From an unicellular cyanobacterium SU3 (GTDB lineage Bacteria > Cyanobacteriota > Cyanobacteriia > Cyanobacteriales > Microcystaceae), in NCBI GenBank assembly GCA_002172675.1, contig NETF01000204.1:1-33662 (forward strand): a stretch of DNA of 33,662 bases, given 5' to 3'. Positions within the stretch are counted from its first letter, which is position 1, and each line of letters opens with the position of its first letter. This document shows positions 16,771 to 25,817 of the stretch, piece after piece. The notes under the pieces were generated by a model, which saw nothing but the letters and a program-made list of their open reading frames with translations, did no database searches and was not told the origin of the DNA. The position numbers and the translations under genes are program-made.

Positions 16771-17793
16771 CGTTGCAGGGATATATTGTCGTCCGAGAAT
16801 TTCGTCAGGACTTTCATCTTGTAAAACAAAACGCATATCTGTAACCACACGAGGCACATTGATATGATAGCTATGTTCAGAAGGGTCAGTAAAACGGGAA
16901 ATAACCTTAGTACAATCAATGGGATAAACATTGCGAGGCAGTTGGCGCGGTTGCATCGGTCCATCGGTACCCAAACGAGGGGGATTGCCTTTCAAGCGAT
17001 CGCTGGCCCATAACGCAAGATCCTCTCGGTTAAAATAAATACTGGTACGACGGGTAATCCGGGGCAGATCAAACAATTTGTCTTTAAGATCAAAAGCATC
17101 ATCATCTTCGTCAGCAGCCATCATCAGAATTTGATCGAATAGTCTGGGTAAGCGATCGCTGACTTGGTTTTTTAATTCTTGTAAGGCAAAGCGTAAAACA
17201 TAATTACCCATACTATGGGTAACAAGATGTAGTTTCCGTTGACATCGGGTATCTAACCCATTAATAAAGTCAGCAACTTTGAGAAATGATCGCGCAAACG
17301 CTGCCCCAGACGCAGCTGCATCTAGGCGATCGTTTCGGTAAGCAATGCGATTAGCTGCATTGCGATCGCCTAATAAAAATGAACCATCGGACGGCCAGGA
17401 AAATAAACAGATATTTAATTTTAAAGGGGGTTGAGAATTGCCAACTGCGTTACTGGTTAATACCTGATGTAGTTTCGCTGCTGCTGTTAAACCTCCTCGG
17501 AAACTGGTGTTATAACCGTGAATAAAGATAAGAGTGTCTTCTTGTTTTTCTCTCATTTCTTGACCCACTTGCCGCAAAATCGTCTGACTTCCTAAGACTG
17601 GAGGGTCAGCAAATAAATTTTCTGGGGCGATTGAAATTTGATATTGATCAAAATCGTTTCCTGTAACTTCAGCTTTTCCAAAGCGCAAGTTAGCCAGTCC
17701 ATCGTCACTGAAGTTACTGCCAAAGTCAAACCCTTCTTCTACCTTATCTGAAGCAATCAGATTGCGGTTAGTTCCGAAGTAAATTGTAGTCAT
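16738..17793 (-). CDS. DUF900 alpha/beta hydrolase
   Basis: A 351-residue protein of the DUF900 esterase/lipase-like group. It begins TTIYFGTNRNLI, typical of the family, then carries the oxyanion strand LIFIHGYNTSFRGG and the nucleophile elbow LHLVTHSMGNYVLRF with the catalytic Ser in HSMG. An acidic residue in MMAADEDDDAF and a late His (SEHSYHINVP) are candidates for the rest of the triad. No signal peptide is visible. The natural substrate is unknown. Its stop lies only three bases from that of the convergent solute-binding protein, leaving no room for a separate terminator. Several HIP1 sites lie within it. Confidence 0.87.
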   Translation of the reverse strand: MTTIYFGTNRNLIASDKVEEGFDFGSNFSDDGLANLRFGKAEVTGNDFDQYQISIAPENLFADPPVLGSQTILRQVGQEMREKQEDTLIFIHGYNTSFRGGLTAAAKLHQVLTSNAVGNSQPPLKLNICLFSWPSDGSFLLGDRNAANRIAYRNDRLDAAASGAAFARSFLKVADFINGLDTRCQRKLHLVTHSMGNYVLRFALQELKNQVSDRLPRLFDQILMMAADEDDDAFDLKDKLFDLPRITRRTSIYFNREDLALWASDRLKGNPPRLGTDGPMQPRQLPRNVYPIDCTKVISRFTDPSEHSYHINVPRVVTDMRFVLQDESPDEILGRQYIPATNRYRLLENLI

Positions 17794-18122
17794 AATAGTT
17801 TCTTGTCAAGGTAACTATTTGAATCGTCCCAATATTTAGACAGAGAAAAACAATGTATACATAATTTGTATTATTTTTCTTTTTTTACCGTCGAGTTTGT
17901 TAGATTTCTAATGGTACTTAAGCAATTGTATTATCATAAATATTATTAGCTTGAATATTACTAGAAACAATTATTAATATCTCTTTGGAAAATTCGGTAA
18001 ATAATTATGGAACATTTTTATCAAAGCGTTATAGTGTTAACAAAATGCTTACTACTTGATATATAGTATGATCGTTTATTTCGTAGAGGAAGTTGAGTAA
18101 AATAATTTAACAATATTAAGCA
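17794..18122. other. Intergenic region without a visible gene
   Basis: These 329 very AT-rich bases lie between the start of the DUF900 gene and the stop of sfsA, both on the minus strand. They should hold the DUF900 promoter and the end of the sfsA transcript. No convincing hairpin, RNA gene or repeat is seen. Confidence 0.5.
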
Positions 18123-18845
18123 CTAAATTACTAATTCTGCTAATCCTAAATAACGAATTCCTTGGGGACTAATATTAAAGCGACAAGGCAAAATTTCTAC
18201 ACCTTTTTTAATAGCTTCTCGAAACAATTTGCCATACCCTGGATCATAATCATCCCCTGGGGAAAATTGTTGACAATCAGACCGATTGATGAAATATAAC
18301 ATCATCGGTTGAGCATCAGGTAATATATCTATCAATTCTTGTAAATGTTTTTGACCGCGAGTGGTAACGGTATCAGGAAATAAAGCAATTTGATCTTTAG
18401 CTAAGGTCGTATTTTTTACTTCTAAATAAATCGGTTTTGATTCAGTTTCACTGGTTAAAACAAAATCAATTCTACTTTTTTTATCTTTTCCATAAGGAAC
18501 TTCTGAACGAACTTTATTATATTTTCCTTTCAAGGGCGGTAACTTTTCTTCTTCTAAAATCTGTTTAATAACACGATTGGGTAAAGCAGTATTAATCCCC
18601 ACCCAGGTATTATTGACTTCAATTAATTCCCAACTATAAGCCAATTTACGCTTAGGATTATTACTTTTAGAAACATAAACCCGACTCTCTGCATCGCACA
18701 CCCCAATCATCGGCCCTGTATTAGCACAATGTGCCGTAATCATTTCCCCTGATTCTAACTCGATATCTGCTAAAAAACGTTTATACCGTCGTTTAAGAAT
18801 ACCAGGAATTAAGGGGGGATACGTATAAATAAAATCAGTGTCCAT
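18123..18845 (-). CDS. sfsA: SfsA family DNA/RNA nuclease (sugar fermentation stimulation protein)
   Basis: A 240-residue SfsA. The E. coli protein was first described as a regulator of sugar fermentation and the family is now classed as a nuclease with a PD-(D/E)XK-like core. An N-terminal OB-like domain (YPPLIPGILKRRYKRFLADI...GEMITAHCANTGPM) is followed by the core with SRIDFVL and YLEVKNTTL, supplying the Asp and the ExK, then FPDTVTTRGQKHLQEL, a strongly conserved block, and FINRSDCQQFSP. Length is normal. It begins 14 bases after the proC stop, so the two are likely co-transcribed. No Shine-Dalgarno site is seen; translational read-on from proC is possible. Confidence 0.93.
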   Translation of the reverse strand: MDTDFIYTYPPLIPGILKRRYKRFLADIELESGEMITAHCANTGPMIGVCDAESRVYVSKSNNPKRKLAYSWELIEVNNTWVGINTALPNRVIKQILEEEKLPPLKGKYNKVRSEVPYGKDKKSRIDFVLTSETESKPIYLEVKNTTLAKDQIALFPDTVTTRGQKHLQELIDILPDAQPMMLYFINRSDCQQFSPGDDYDPGYGKLFREAIKKGVEILPCRFNISPQGIRYLGLAELVI

Positions 18846-18859
18846 GATTCAGTTATCAG

Positions 18860-19666
18860 TTATTTGCCCAACTCTTGCGATCGCCGATAAGCAGTTTTAA
18901 CCGCTTCAATCACCGCAGAACGAAAACCCTTTTCTTCTAACTTGGCCACTCCTGCAATGGTGGTTCCCCCTGGACTGGTGACATTATCTTTTAACTGGCC
19001 AGGGTGCAACCCTGTTTCTTTCATTAACGTAGCCGTGCCTAAAACCGTCTGTATGGCGAGTTGAATAGCAATCGCCCTTGGCAACCCAGAAGCCACTCCA
19101 CCATCGGATAACGCCTCAATCATCAAGGCCACAAAGGCTGGTCCCGATCCGGATAATCCTGTGACTCCATCCATCAGAGATTCAGACACTTCTACCACTT
19201 CCCCCACCGCCTCAAAAATTGAGGTTGCTAGAGTTACATGAGATGGTTGAACTTGTGTCCCGGCTGCGATCGCCGTCATGGCTTCTCCGACTGTAGCAGG
19301 AGTATTCGGCATCACTCGAATGACAGGAAAGTTCGGAAAGGCATTTTCTAAACGGTTTAAAGGGATTCCGGCTAAAATCGACAAAATTAAAGGATAATTG
19401 TCCACTGAGTCTAAACTCAATTGAGCAGTCACCTTATCCAAAATTTGGGGTTTAACCGCTAATAATAGGGCTTCTGTGGCTTGTAGGGTATCCTGGTTAT
19501 GGTCAGTCACACCAACGCCATAGGTTTGAGCTAAAAACTCCCTTCTTGAGCGTTGGGGTTCACTGATTAATACGGTATTAGCTTGATAAAGTTGCGATGC
19601 TAAAAGACGGGTGAGTATTGCTTCTGCCATCACTCCGCCTCCAATGATACCTAGTCTAATAGACAC
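18860..19666 (-). CDS. proC: Pyrroline-5-carboxylate reductase
   Basis: Last step of proline synthesis, reducing 1-pyrroline-5-carboxylate with NAD(P)H in the cytosol. The N-terminal Rossmann motif is GIIGGGVMAEAI; then come VKPQILDKV, SILAGIPL, RVMPNTPATVGEAMTAIAAG, the GLSGSGPAFVALMIEALSDG dimer and active-site block, and LKDNVTSPGGTTIAGV. Length of 268 is standard. In cyanobacteria the gene commonly follows sepF, as it does here with a 177-base gap that contains a short tandem repeat. The gap suggests partial uncoupling or a second promoter. sfsA follows closely. Confidence 0.96.
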   Translation of the reverse strand: MSIRLGIIGGGVMAEAILTRLLASQLYQANTVLISEPQRSRREFLAQTYGVGVTDHNQDTLQATEALLLAVKPQILDKVTAQLSLDSVDNYPLILSILAGIPLNRLENAFPNFPVIRVMPNTPATVGEAMTAIAAGTQVQPSHVTLATSIFEAVGEVVEVSESLMDGVTGLSGSGPAFVALMIEALSDGGVASGLPRAIAIQLAIQTVLGTATLMKETGLHPGQLKDNVTSPGGTTIAGVAKLEEKGFRSAVIEAVKTAYRRSQELGK

Positions 19667-19784
19667 AAGCTTTCAATGGTAAAGTTGTCAACAAAAAGGA
19701 CTAAGCTTCTAGCATAACTGTTATGGCAATTGAAGCAGAAAGCGCGGACATGACAAAAAGCTAAAACCTTTATGAATTTTACTG

Positions 19785-19816
19785 TTGCCTCTTGCCTCTT
19801 GCCTTGCGCTACGCGC
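19785..19816. repeat. Heptanucleotide tandem repeat plus GCGC palindrome
   Basis: TTGCCTC is repeated at 19785 and 19792, with a third partial copy at 19799, followed by GCGCTACGCGC (19806-19816). Short tandemly repeated heptamers of this type are well-known dispersed elements of cyanobacterial genomes. It sits between sepF and proC. Confidence 0.65.
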
Positions 19817-19843
19817 TATAACGAGAAGCTTGACTCGAAATAA

Positions 19844-20431
19844 TTACTGAACTAAACGATTCACCTCTGCGCCCCAGTTAGCTACAGGAGAGGGATTACG
19901 AGAAGGGTTTACAGGGATCTCAGGAACATCATGAACGGTACCAGAGAGATTACTCACCTTAACACAGTTAGGAGTGAAAAGAAAGATGCTTTCGCCGATG
20001 CGTTCTTGATGGCCATCAATAGCGTAGGTTCCGCCGGCTACAAAATCCACAGCCCGTTGTGCTTCTTCTGGTTCCATTGCATTAAGGTTAAGAACCACAG
20101 ATTTACGCTCACGAAGGGTTTGAATGACTTGGGGCATTTCGTCAAAGGAATGGGGTTCTACCACAACCACTTCAGCAATATTATTAATTCCAGGCATAGG
20201 GACAACATTACCTTTATTGTTTCTCATGTTCAGTTCTGCGTTGATATTTGATCCCATAGGTTTCGCCCAGGGACGGGGTTCAACTTCTGGTGGAGCCACA
20301 GAGTTCATCTCTGGTTCTTCCATCTCATAGTCTGAGTTGCCATCAATTTCAACATAGTTAGGGTCATCATATTCCATATCGTCTTCGATTGGTTCGGTAA
20401 TGGCCCAGCGTTTCAGTTTATCTAAAATCAT
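19844..20431 (-). CDS. sepF: Cell division protein SepF
   Basis: SepF (YlmF; called Cdv2 in cyanobacteria) binds FtsZ and helps tether the division ring to the membrane. The N-terminal [10 protein letters not shown] can form the membrane-binding amphipathic helix. A long acidic, Pro/Glu-rich linker (about residues 15-75) follows, then the SepF core: [58 protein letters not shown] and [14 protein letters not shown]. The C-terminal tail is short and Pro/Asn-rich. Length of 195 is normal for cyanobacteria. It precedes proC on the same strand, the arrangement common in the phylum. The 293-base upstream stretch to recF holds its promoter. Confidence 0.95.
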   Translation of the reverse strand: MILDKLKRWAITEPIEDDMEYDDPNYVEIDGNSDYEMEEPEMNSVAPPEVEPRPWAKPMGSNINAELNMRNNKGNVVPMPGINNIAEVVVVEPHSFDEMPQVIQTLRERKSVVLNLNAMEPEEAQRAVDFVAGGTYAIDGHQERIGESIFLFTPNCVKVSNLSGTVHDVPEIPVNPSRNPSPVANWGAEVNRLVQ

Positions 20432-20594
20432 CTTGACATCTCACTGATTTACAAAGCGTTTTTAAGGAGAGGGGGTCTGATACTAGATAGCTTTTTTAGC
20501 TTCTTATCTTAATAAAATTGTGGGAAAAATACATCCCATTTTGTGCTGTGTTTTGCCCAGATTACTATAAGTTATAGGGTTATGGCTACTTTAT

Positions 20595-20613
20595 AAAAAA
20601 GTTAACCTTTTTT
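20595..20613 (-). terminator. Possible AT-rich terminator after recF
   Basis: AAAAAAG (20595-20601) and CTTTTTT (20607-20613) form a perfect 7-bp stem around TTAAC, about 110 bases beyond the recF stop. The stem is weak, so this is tentative. Confidence 0.3.
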
Positions 20614-20724
20614 CTTTCTGGATTTTTGCAGCTTTCTCCTCTAGTCGTTACTCCGTTGCCAGATGTTCCCACCTAACCATCTTATTTTTTGATAACAATT
20701 TTTCTATGATTAACATTGTCATGC

Positions 20725-21867
20725 TCATAATTGGGTAATTTTTCCCCCTTCAACTTTCATAATTTGAGAGGAGTTTAACCATTGTGCATCAAATGAATGT
20801 AAATAGGTTGTGGTAATTAGGGTTTGAAACCGTCCTTGAATCACCTCTAATAGCTGGTTTTGGCGGTTGGGGTCAAGTTCGGCTAAAACGTCGTCTAATA
20901 GGAGTAAGGGGGGTTCTCCGATGACATCTTCGATCAATTGTAATTCTGCTAATTTAATGGCTAAAACCAGGGTTCTTTGTTGTCCTTGAGAACCGTAGGA
21001 TTTAGCCGGGGTTTGATTAATGTTGAATTCTACTTCATCTCGATGAGGCCCGACGACAGTGGTGGCCAGTTGTTGCTCGGCTATGCGACGTTGCTCTATT
21101 TTATCTAAAAAGGCTTGTTGTACTTGTTGGGGTTGTTCGTTTTCAATTTGAATATTGGGTAAATAGTTAATTTCTAACCGTTCTGTTCCACTACTAATTT
21201 CTTGATGCCATTTTTGGGCAAGTGGGGTGATTCTTTCGATAACCCGATATCGCCGTCGCGTCACTCTAGTTCCTGCTTCGGCTAATTGTTGATCCCATAC
21301 TTTTAATTGTGACATTTCTGCTGATAAATTAGATGGGTTTTCCTGTTCTTCTATGGTTTTCCGAATGACTTTTAATAAAGCATTACGTTGTCGTAAAATT
21401 TTATAATATTGATGAATAATACTGGCGTAAACGGGTTCTAATTGAATTAAAAGGGTATCTAACCAACTACGACGGGTTTCTGGCGATCCTCGCACTAAGT
21501 CTAAATCTAAACAAGAGAATTCGACGGCATTAATATGGCCTAAAAATTCTAAATGGCGGCGTAAGTTTTCGTGATTTAAGGTTAAAGTCCGTCTTCCTTG
21601 ATAACGAAAGGTAATTCCTAGTTCTGATTCTCCATATTTTCTTGTTACTGTGCCTAAAATTTGTCCTGTTTTTTCTCCTTCTAAAATTAAATCGCGATCG
21701 CGGTTGGTGCGATGACTCTTTAAGGTGGCTAAGAGTTCTACGGCTTCGAGTAAATTAGACTTTCCTTGGGCATTATTTCCTAATAAAATGGTTTTTTGTG
21801 ATTGTAAATTCAGACTTTGTTCTGAGTAATTACGAAAAGTATATAAATGAATATGTTTCAAATACAT
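20725..21867 (-). CDS. recF: DNA replication and repair protein RecF
   Basis: SMC-like ATPase that acts with RecO and RecR to load RecA at single-strand gaps. The N-terminus MYLKHIHLYTFRNYSEQ is typical. Walker A is GNNAQGKSNLLEA, the ABC signature SYGSQGQQRTLVLAIKLAEL, and Walker B LLLLDDVLAELD, with an arginine-rich helical lobe between (LRQRNALLKVIRK). Length from ATG 21867 is 380, in the normal range. The frame extends 14 residues further upstream, but GGAAA lies just before ATG 21867 and the family begins there. It follows the trkH-like gene with a gap of about 92 bases on the same strand. It is not beside dnaA/dnaN/gyrB, as usual in cyanobacteria. Confidence 0.95.
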   Translation of the reverse strand: MYLKHIHLYTFRNYSEQSLNLQSQKTILLGNNAQGKSNLLEAVELLATLKSHRTNRDRDLILEGEKTGQILGTVTRKYGESELGITFRYQGRRTLTLNHENLRRHLEFLGHINAVEFSCLDLDLVRGSPETRRSWLDTLLIQLEPVYASIIHQYYKILRQRNALLKVIRKTIEEQENPSNLSAEMSQLKVWDQQLAEAGTRVTRRRYRVIERITPLAQKWHQEISSGTERLEINYLPNIQIENEQPQQVQQAFLDKIEQRRIAEQQLATTVVGPHRDEVEFNINQTPAKSYGSQGQQRTLVLAIKLAELQLIEDVIGEPPLLLLDDVLAELDPNRQNQLLEVIQGRFQTLITTTYLHSFDAQWLNSSQIMKVEGGKITQL

Positions 21868-21959
21868 TTTTAAATTTCCTACAGGAAAAAATCGGTCAAA
21901 AGTACACAAAATATTTAGGGTTAGAATGACTTAGTTTTTATTCTCTCCTTTGTGACTCT

Positions 21960-23447
21960 TTATTTCCAATTTGTTAAAGTTTTAATGGGTAAAGACAACA
22001 ATAAAAGTACAGGTATAATTTCTAAACGTCCAATCCACATTAGACAAATTAACGTCAGTTTACCCAACCAGGGAAGATCAGGATGAGTGATACCCGTCGA
22101 TAGTCCCACACCACTGGTTGCTGAAGCAACTTCAAAAATTACATCAATTAAATCGTAGGTGGGTAATTTAAGATATTGCAAAATAAAGATACCACCAACA
22201 ACAACGGTTAACCATAAAAAACCTAAAACCGCCGCAGCTTCTACACGACGATTCGCTTCAGATTCTTTTAAAATCTTCCCATCAAGCTCATAACACATCA
22301 TTTCGTGGGGTAATAGTGCAGTGCGCCGAAAACGCCAAATAATCGCTTTTAAAACCGTTACAAAACGACTCAATTTAATGCCTCCTGCTGTCGAACCGGC
22401 TGCACCTCCAATCAACATCATTAGAGTCATCAATAATTTTGCACCCCCATCCCAGGATGTAATAGAGACTGTTCCAAAACCACAAGTCGTCAAAGCAGAA
22501 GACCATTGAAATAGGATATCGAGAAAAGGAACATTTCTAAAGGCCAAACGATTAAAACCCCAAAGTAATAAAGTTCCTCCAAATAATAAAATCCAGAGGG
22601 CTTGATGCTGATTATCTGACCAAAAAGCAAAAATTTGACGACGACGCAAAAACTGATAGTGAACAGAAAAGCTAATGGCACCCAAAATCATGACGATAAT
22701 AACTGCCAATTTCACCGCAACTCCGTAATTAGCGATGCTATCTTCGGTAACACTAAACCCACCTGTTGCAATGCCTGTCATTCCATGATTGAGGGCTTCC
22801 CACCAACTCATTCCAACAATACGAAAGAGAAAAATACTGCCAATCGTATAAGTCAGATAAATCCACCAAATCCGTTTGACTGTTTGCGTTAGGGTTAACC
22901 CAATTCTTTGATTTCTGCCTTCAGCATTGTACAGTTGATAGGGTTCGGTAGCGGGTTCGAGTAGGGATATGACTAAAACAATGACCCCGACACCTCCTAC
23001 CCACTCCATTAGCGATCGCCACCACTGGATCGTATGGGGTAATTCATTATAGTTCAATGCCATCGATAAGCCGGTACTGGTAAAACCAGAAAAAGCTTCA
23101 AACATACAATTCCAAGGATTTTCAAACATTAAAATGGTTGTTGAGAAATCAGGAGAAAGATCCGGAGCATTGGCTGTCATTAATATAGGAATTGCACAAA
23201 ACAGAGGTAACAAAAACCAGCCCAAGGCAGCCGTTATCATCGCATGGGGAATGCGACTACTGGTTTTGATTTTGATGTTGGTACAATGATAGAGTAATTG
23301 ACCAATGGTTAAAGAAGCAACAGCACAGGTGAGTAAAGGTATTAAAGCATATATTTCTCTTGATAATAAACAGACAGGGATAGAAAGCAATGCCATAATT
23401 CCAGGGACGTGAAGAAATAAACCAATATCTCGCAAGATGGTTTTCAT
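21960..23447 (-). CDS. TrkH/KtrB-family potassium uptake channel subunit
   Basis: A 495-residue membrane protein of the TrkH/KtrB/HKT superfamily that forms the ion path of Trk/Ktr uptake systems. The four pore-loop repeats are all visible with their filter glycine: FSGFTSTGLSM, MTGIATGGFSV, ALTTCGFGTVS and ASATSGVGLSTG. Gly in the first filter favours K+ selectivity. About ten hydrophobic segments are seen. The gene follows the short RCK (KtrA-like) gene by 19 bases, giving a channel plus cytosolic regulator operon. In cyanobacteria Ktr systems are important for osmotic adaptation; Ktr in Synechocystis needs Na+, but the ion dependence here cannot be read from sequence. Confidence 0.92.
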   Translation of the reverse strand: MKTILRDIGLFLHVPGIMALLSIPVCLLSREIYALIPLLTCAVASLTIGQLLYHCTNIKIKTSSRIPHAMITAALGWFLLPLFCAIPILMTANAPDLSPDFSTTILMFENPWNCMFEAFSGFTSTGLSMALNYNELPHTIQWWRSLMEWVGGVGVIVLVISLLEPATEPYQLYNAEGRNQRIGLTLTQTVKRIWWIYLTYTIGSIFLFRIVGMSWWEALNHGMTGIATGGFSVTEDSIANYGVAVKLAVIIVMILGAISFSVHYQFLRRRQIFAFWSDNQHQALWILLFGGTLLLWGFNRLAFRNVPFLDILFQWSSALTTCGFGTVSITSWDGGAKLLMTLMMLIGGAAGSTAGGIKLSRFVTVLKAIIWRFRRTALLPHEMMCYELDGKILKESEANRRVEAAAVLGFLWLTVVVGGIFILQYLKLPTYDLIDVIFEVASATSGVGLSTGITHPDLPWLGKLTLICLMWIGRLEIIPVLLLLSLPIKTLTNWK

Positions 23448-23466
23448 AAGATTGCTACGTCTGACT

Positions 23467-23871
23467 TTATTTATCTACGTCTAAAAAACCAAAAAGTTTC
23501 TCAGCAATCAGTTTTTCAGGATTGCTTAATACCTGTACTCCCAATTTTTCAAACATGGCGCGATGTTCTTTATCATGTAACATGGTAATTAAATTTTCAA
23601 TTTCATACTGTTTGCCCAACATCATTGCCATCAAGTTAACCGAATCATCATTAGTTGTAGCAATAATTGTATCGGCGTGTTTAACCCCTGCTTCTTCTAA
23701 AATTTTTCCTTGAGAAATATCAGCATGAAATACTTGTACATCAAATTCTCCCATGATGTCTCTGGCATCTTCTTCTTGCTTTTCGATCACTGAAACTCGG
23801 TGTCCTTGTTCTTGGGCGATCGCAATTAACTGCTTGGTGACAGCCCCTGCCCCGACAATAATTACATACAT
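23467..23871 (-). CDS. Short KtrA/TrkA-type RCK nucleotide-binding protein
   Basis: A 134-residue protein consisting of a single RCK N-terminal (TrkA-N) domain, the cytosolic regulator of Trk/Ktr channels. The start MYVIIVGAGAVTKQLIAIAQ is the nucleotide-binding loop, with Thr where the classic GxGxxG has its last Gly. IEKQEEDARDIM ends the second strand with the acidic ribose-binding residue. ADTIIATTNDDSVNLMAMMLGK and a late helix complete the fold. Typical KtrA proteins are about 220 residues with a second RCK_C domain that binds regulatory ligands; that domain is absent. It overlaps no other gene and is followed by trkH at 19 bases. A perfect dyad lies 18 bases before its ATG. Confidence 0.88.
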   Translation of the reverse strand: MYVIIVGAGAVTKQLIAIAQEQGHRVSVIEKQEEDARDIMGEFDVQVFHADISQGKILEEAGVKHADTIIATTNDDSVNLMAMMLGKQYEIENLITMLHDKEHRAMFEKLGVQVLSNPEKLIAEKLFGFLDVDK

Positions 23872-23888
23872 TATTATTCAAGTAAAGC

Positions 23889-23931
23889 TAGTAGAATAGT
23901 TTGTCAATGCTCAATTATTCTACTATTTTTT
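23889..23931 (-). promoter_or_regulatory. Perfect 10-bp dyad ahead of the ktrA-like/trkH operon
   Basis: TAGTAGAATA (23889-23898) and TATTCTACTA (23916-23925) are perfect inverted repeats with a 17-base spacer. On the + strand a T6 run follows, but no + strand gene ends here. On the coding (minus) strand the dyad lies 18-55 bases before the ATG and the spacer contains TTGACA, a -35-like box. It may be an operator or an RNA hairpin in the leader. Confidence 0.5.
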
Positions 23932-24023
23932 GAGTTTTAACTCTCTCTATCTATTTGCTGATACTTGTTGCTTCTAGACTTTCTTATGATTTAGGTTTTG
24001 TTTGACAAGGTAAACATTGTGAG

Positions 24024-25817
24024 TTAACGTAATTCCCAATTAAAGGGAAGAAGAGAATAGACTCCTCTAGGATCATTAAAGTTTTGAATCACTTTTAACT
24101 CTTCTTGAAATTTGATAAATTCTTGAGTCAAGGGATCAAGTGTATTTTGAGTCAGTTGCGTATCTTCATCTAATGTTCTCTTAATAAATAATTCAGCAAA
24201 TCCTCGTGAGATAGGATATTCTTGAACTTGCCAATCTTCTCCTAATTCTGTTTGTTTAGCTGCGTATTCAATCGCTGCATTTAAACCACCAAAGCTATCC
24301 ACTAAACCTATTTTTTTTGCCATCTCCCCTGACCAAACTCTCCCTTGTGCAATATTAGCCACTTTTGCTTTGGATAAGTTACGGGATCGAGCAACTTTTT
24401 CTAAAAATAAGTCATAAACTTGATTAACTGAACTTTGATAAATGGCTAATTCTTGCTCAGTTTTTGGTCGGGTTGCTGTTCCTAAATCTGCAAATTTTGC
24501 TGTTTTAACACTATCCCAAGTAATGCCGTTATTATTAGCAATTTCTTGGATGTTTAAGAGAACACCAAACACCCCAATCGATCCAGTAATAGTATTGGGT
24601 TGGGCAAAAATATGTTCTCCTCCTGTTGCTATCCAATACCCTCCAGATGCTGCTACGTTACCCATAGAAATAATAACGGGTTTTGTCTCTTGAATCAATT
24701 GAATTTCTCGTAAAATAATATCTGAACCCGTGGCACTTCCTCCCGGACTATTGATACGCATAACCACTGCTTTTATTTGTTCATCATCTCGAATTTTACG
24801 TAGTATATTAGCAAAACGAGTTCCCCCTATTTGTTCTCTGGTTCCGACTCCATCAACAATAGAACCCTCTAGATAAACAACAGCAATTTTATTGCTAGAA
24901 CTATTATCAGTGACTCCTGTCACTGCTATATTTGTATAATTATTAAAGGACACTTGACTTAAAGATTCTTCTTCTTTATTGTTGGTAATGTCTTTTAAAA
25001 GTGAAATGGCTTGATCTCGATAATTGACTTGATCAATTAAGTTGAAATTTTGCGCTTCTTTAGGATCTAAAATTCCTTTACTATCAGCAATTTCTTGAAG
25101 ATTATTGGCTTTTATTTGACGAGATTCTCCTATTTCTTGTAGATAATTATTCCAAATATTGCCGAGTAAACTTTCTAATTGTTGACGATTTTCTTCACTT
25201 AGATCAGTTCTTATAAAAGGTTCGACGGCTGCTTTATAATCCCCGACTCTAATTACTTGCACTCCAATCCCATATTTATCTAATGCTCCTGTTAAAAATA
25301 AGGGTTCTGTTCCTATTCCGTTTAGTTCCATTACCCCCATAGGATTGACAATTAAAGTATCAGCTAATGAGGTTAAATAATATTCTTGTTCACTGACCGT
25401 AACATCATAAGCAATGATTTTTTTACCGCTTTCTTTAAATTCTATTAATGCTTGTCGAATCTCTGCAAAACTAGCATAGCCACTACCACTATTTGCGTTA
25501 CTTCCGTCTAGAAAAATGGCTTTGATACGATCGTCTTTGCTGGCTTTTTCGATATTTTTAATGACTTGATTTAATGTCAAAACTGAGCGATCCCTATCTG
25601 ATAATAGATCACCAACATTAACTAAAGGTTCTTTATCTTGAATTTCTGTAGAAAGATCGAAGACTAAAACTGATTTATCTTTAATAGTTGGTTCACTCTC
25701 TACACTGGCTAAGGTAATTAATAATATTACGATACTACTAACGCCTGCTGTGGCAAATAAAAATAATCCTGCTAACGTTCCAATAATACTAGCTAGGGTT
25801 TGTTTAATAAAATTCAT
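24024..25817 (-). CDS. sppA: Signal peptide peptidase SppA (protease IV, 67-kDa type)
   Basis: Membrane-anchored S49 serine peptidase that degrades released signal peptides; in cyanobacteria it has also been linked to light and stress acclimation. The N-terminus MNFIKQTLASIIGTLAGLFL continues into one membrane anchor. Two S49 domains follow. The first has the catalytic Lys in IRVGDYKAAVEPFIRTDLSE; the second has the catalytic Ser in NVAASGGYWIATGGEHIFAQ followed by ITGSIGVFG, plus MRINSPGGSATGSD. Length of 597 matches the long form. A TTG at 25832 and ATG at 25820 are in-frame alternatives; none has a clear ribosome site. It is the most upstream gene of this minus-strand run, 152 bases before the RCK gene. 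Confidence 0.94.
   Translation of the reverse strand: MNFIKQTLASIIGTLAGLFLFATAGVSSIVILLITLASVESEPTIKDKSVLVFDLSTEIQDKEPLVNVGDLLSDRDRSVLTLNQVIKNIEKASKDDRIKAIFLDGSNANSGSGYASFAEIRQALIEFKESGKKIIAYDVTVSEQEYYLTSLADTLIVNPMGVMELNGIGTEPLFLTGALDKYGIGVQVIRVGDYKAAVEPFIRTDLSEENRQQLESLLGNIWNNYLQEIGESRQIKANNLQEIADSKGILDPKEAQNFNLIDQVNYRDQAISLLKDITNNKEEESLSQVSFNNYTNIAVTGVTDNSSSNKIAVVYLEGSIVDGVGTREQIGGTRFANILRKIRDDEQIKAVVMRINSPGGSATGSDIILREIQLIQETKPVIISMGNVAASGGYWIATGGEHIFAQPNTITGSIGVFGVLLNIQEIANNNGITWDSVKTAKFADLGTATRPKTEQELAIYQSSVNQVYDLFLEKVARSRNLSKAKVANIAQGRVWSGEMAKKIGLVDSFGGLNAAIEYAAKQTELGEDWQVQEYPISRGFAELFIKRTLDEDTQLTQNTLDPLTQEFIKFQEELKVIQNFNDPRGVYSLLPFNWELR

Noticed and set aside
18002-18070. Tiny 19-codon ORF starting at about 18007 in the DUF900-sfsA gap
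   Set aside because: No ribosome site, no recognisable sequence and length consistent with chance.
19785-19804. Short tandem repeats considered as a CRISPR array
   Set aside because: Units are 7 bases with no spacers; nothing else in the window has CRISPR repeat-spacer structure and no cas genes are present.
20124-20330. Open frames on the + strand opposite sepF (also 19931-20251)
   Set aside because: Shadows of the sepF coding sequence with no independent signals.
23889-23931. Reading the dyad as the terminator of a + strand gene
   Set aside because: The T-run is on the + strand but no + strand gene lies to its left; all neighbours are on the minus strand.
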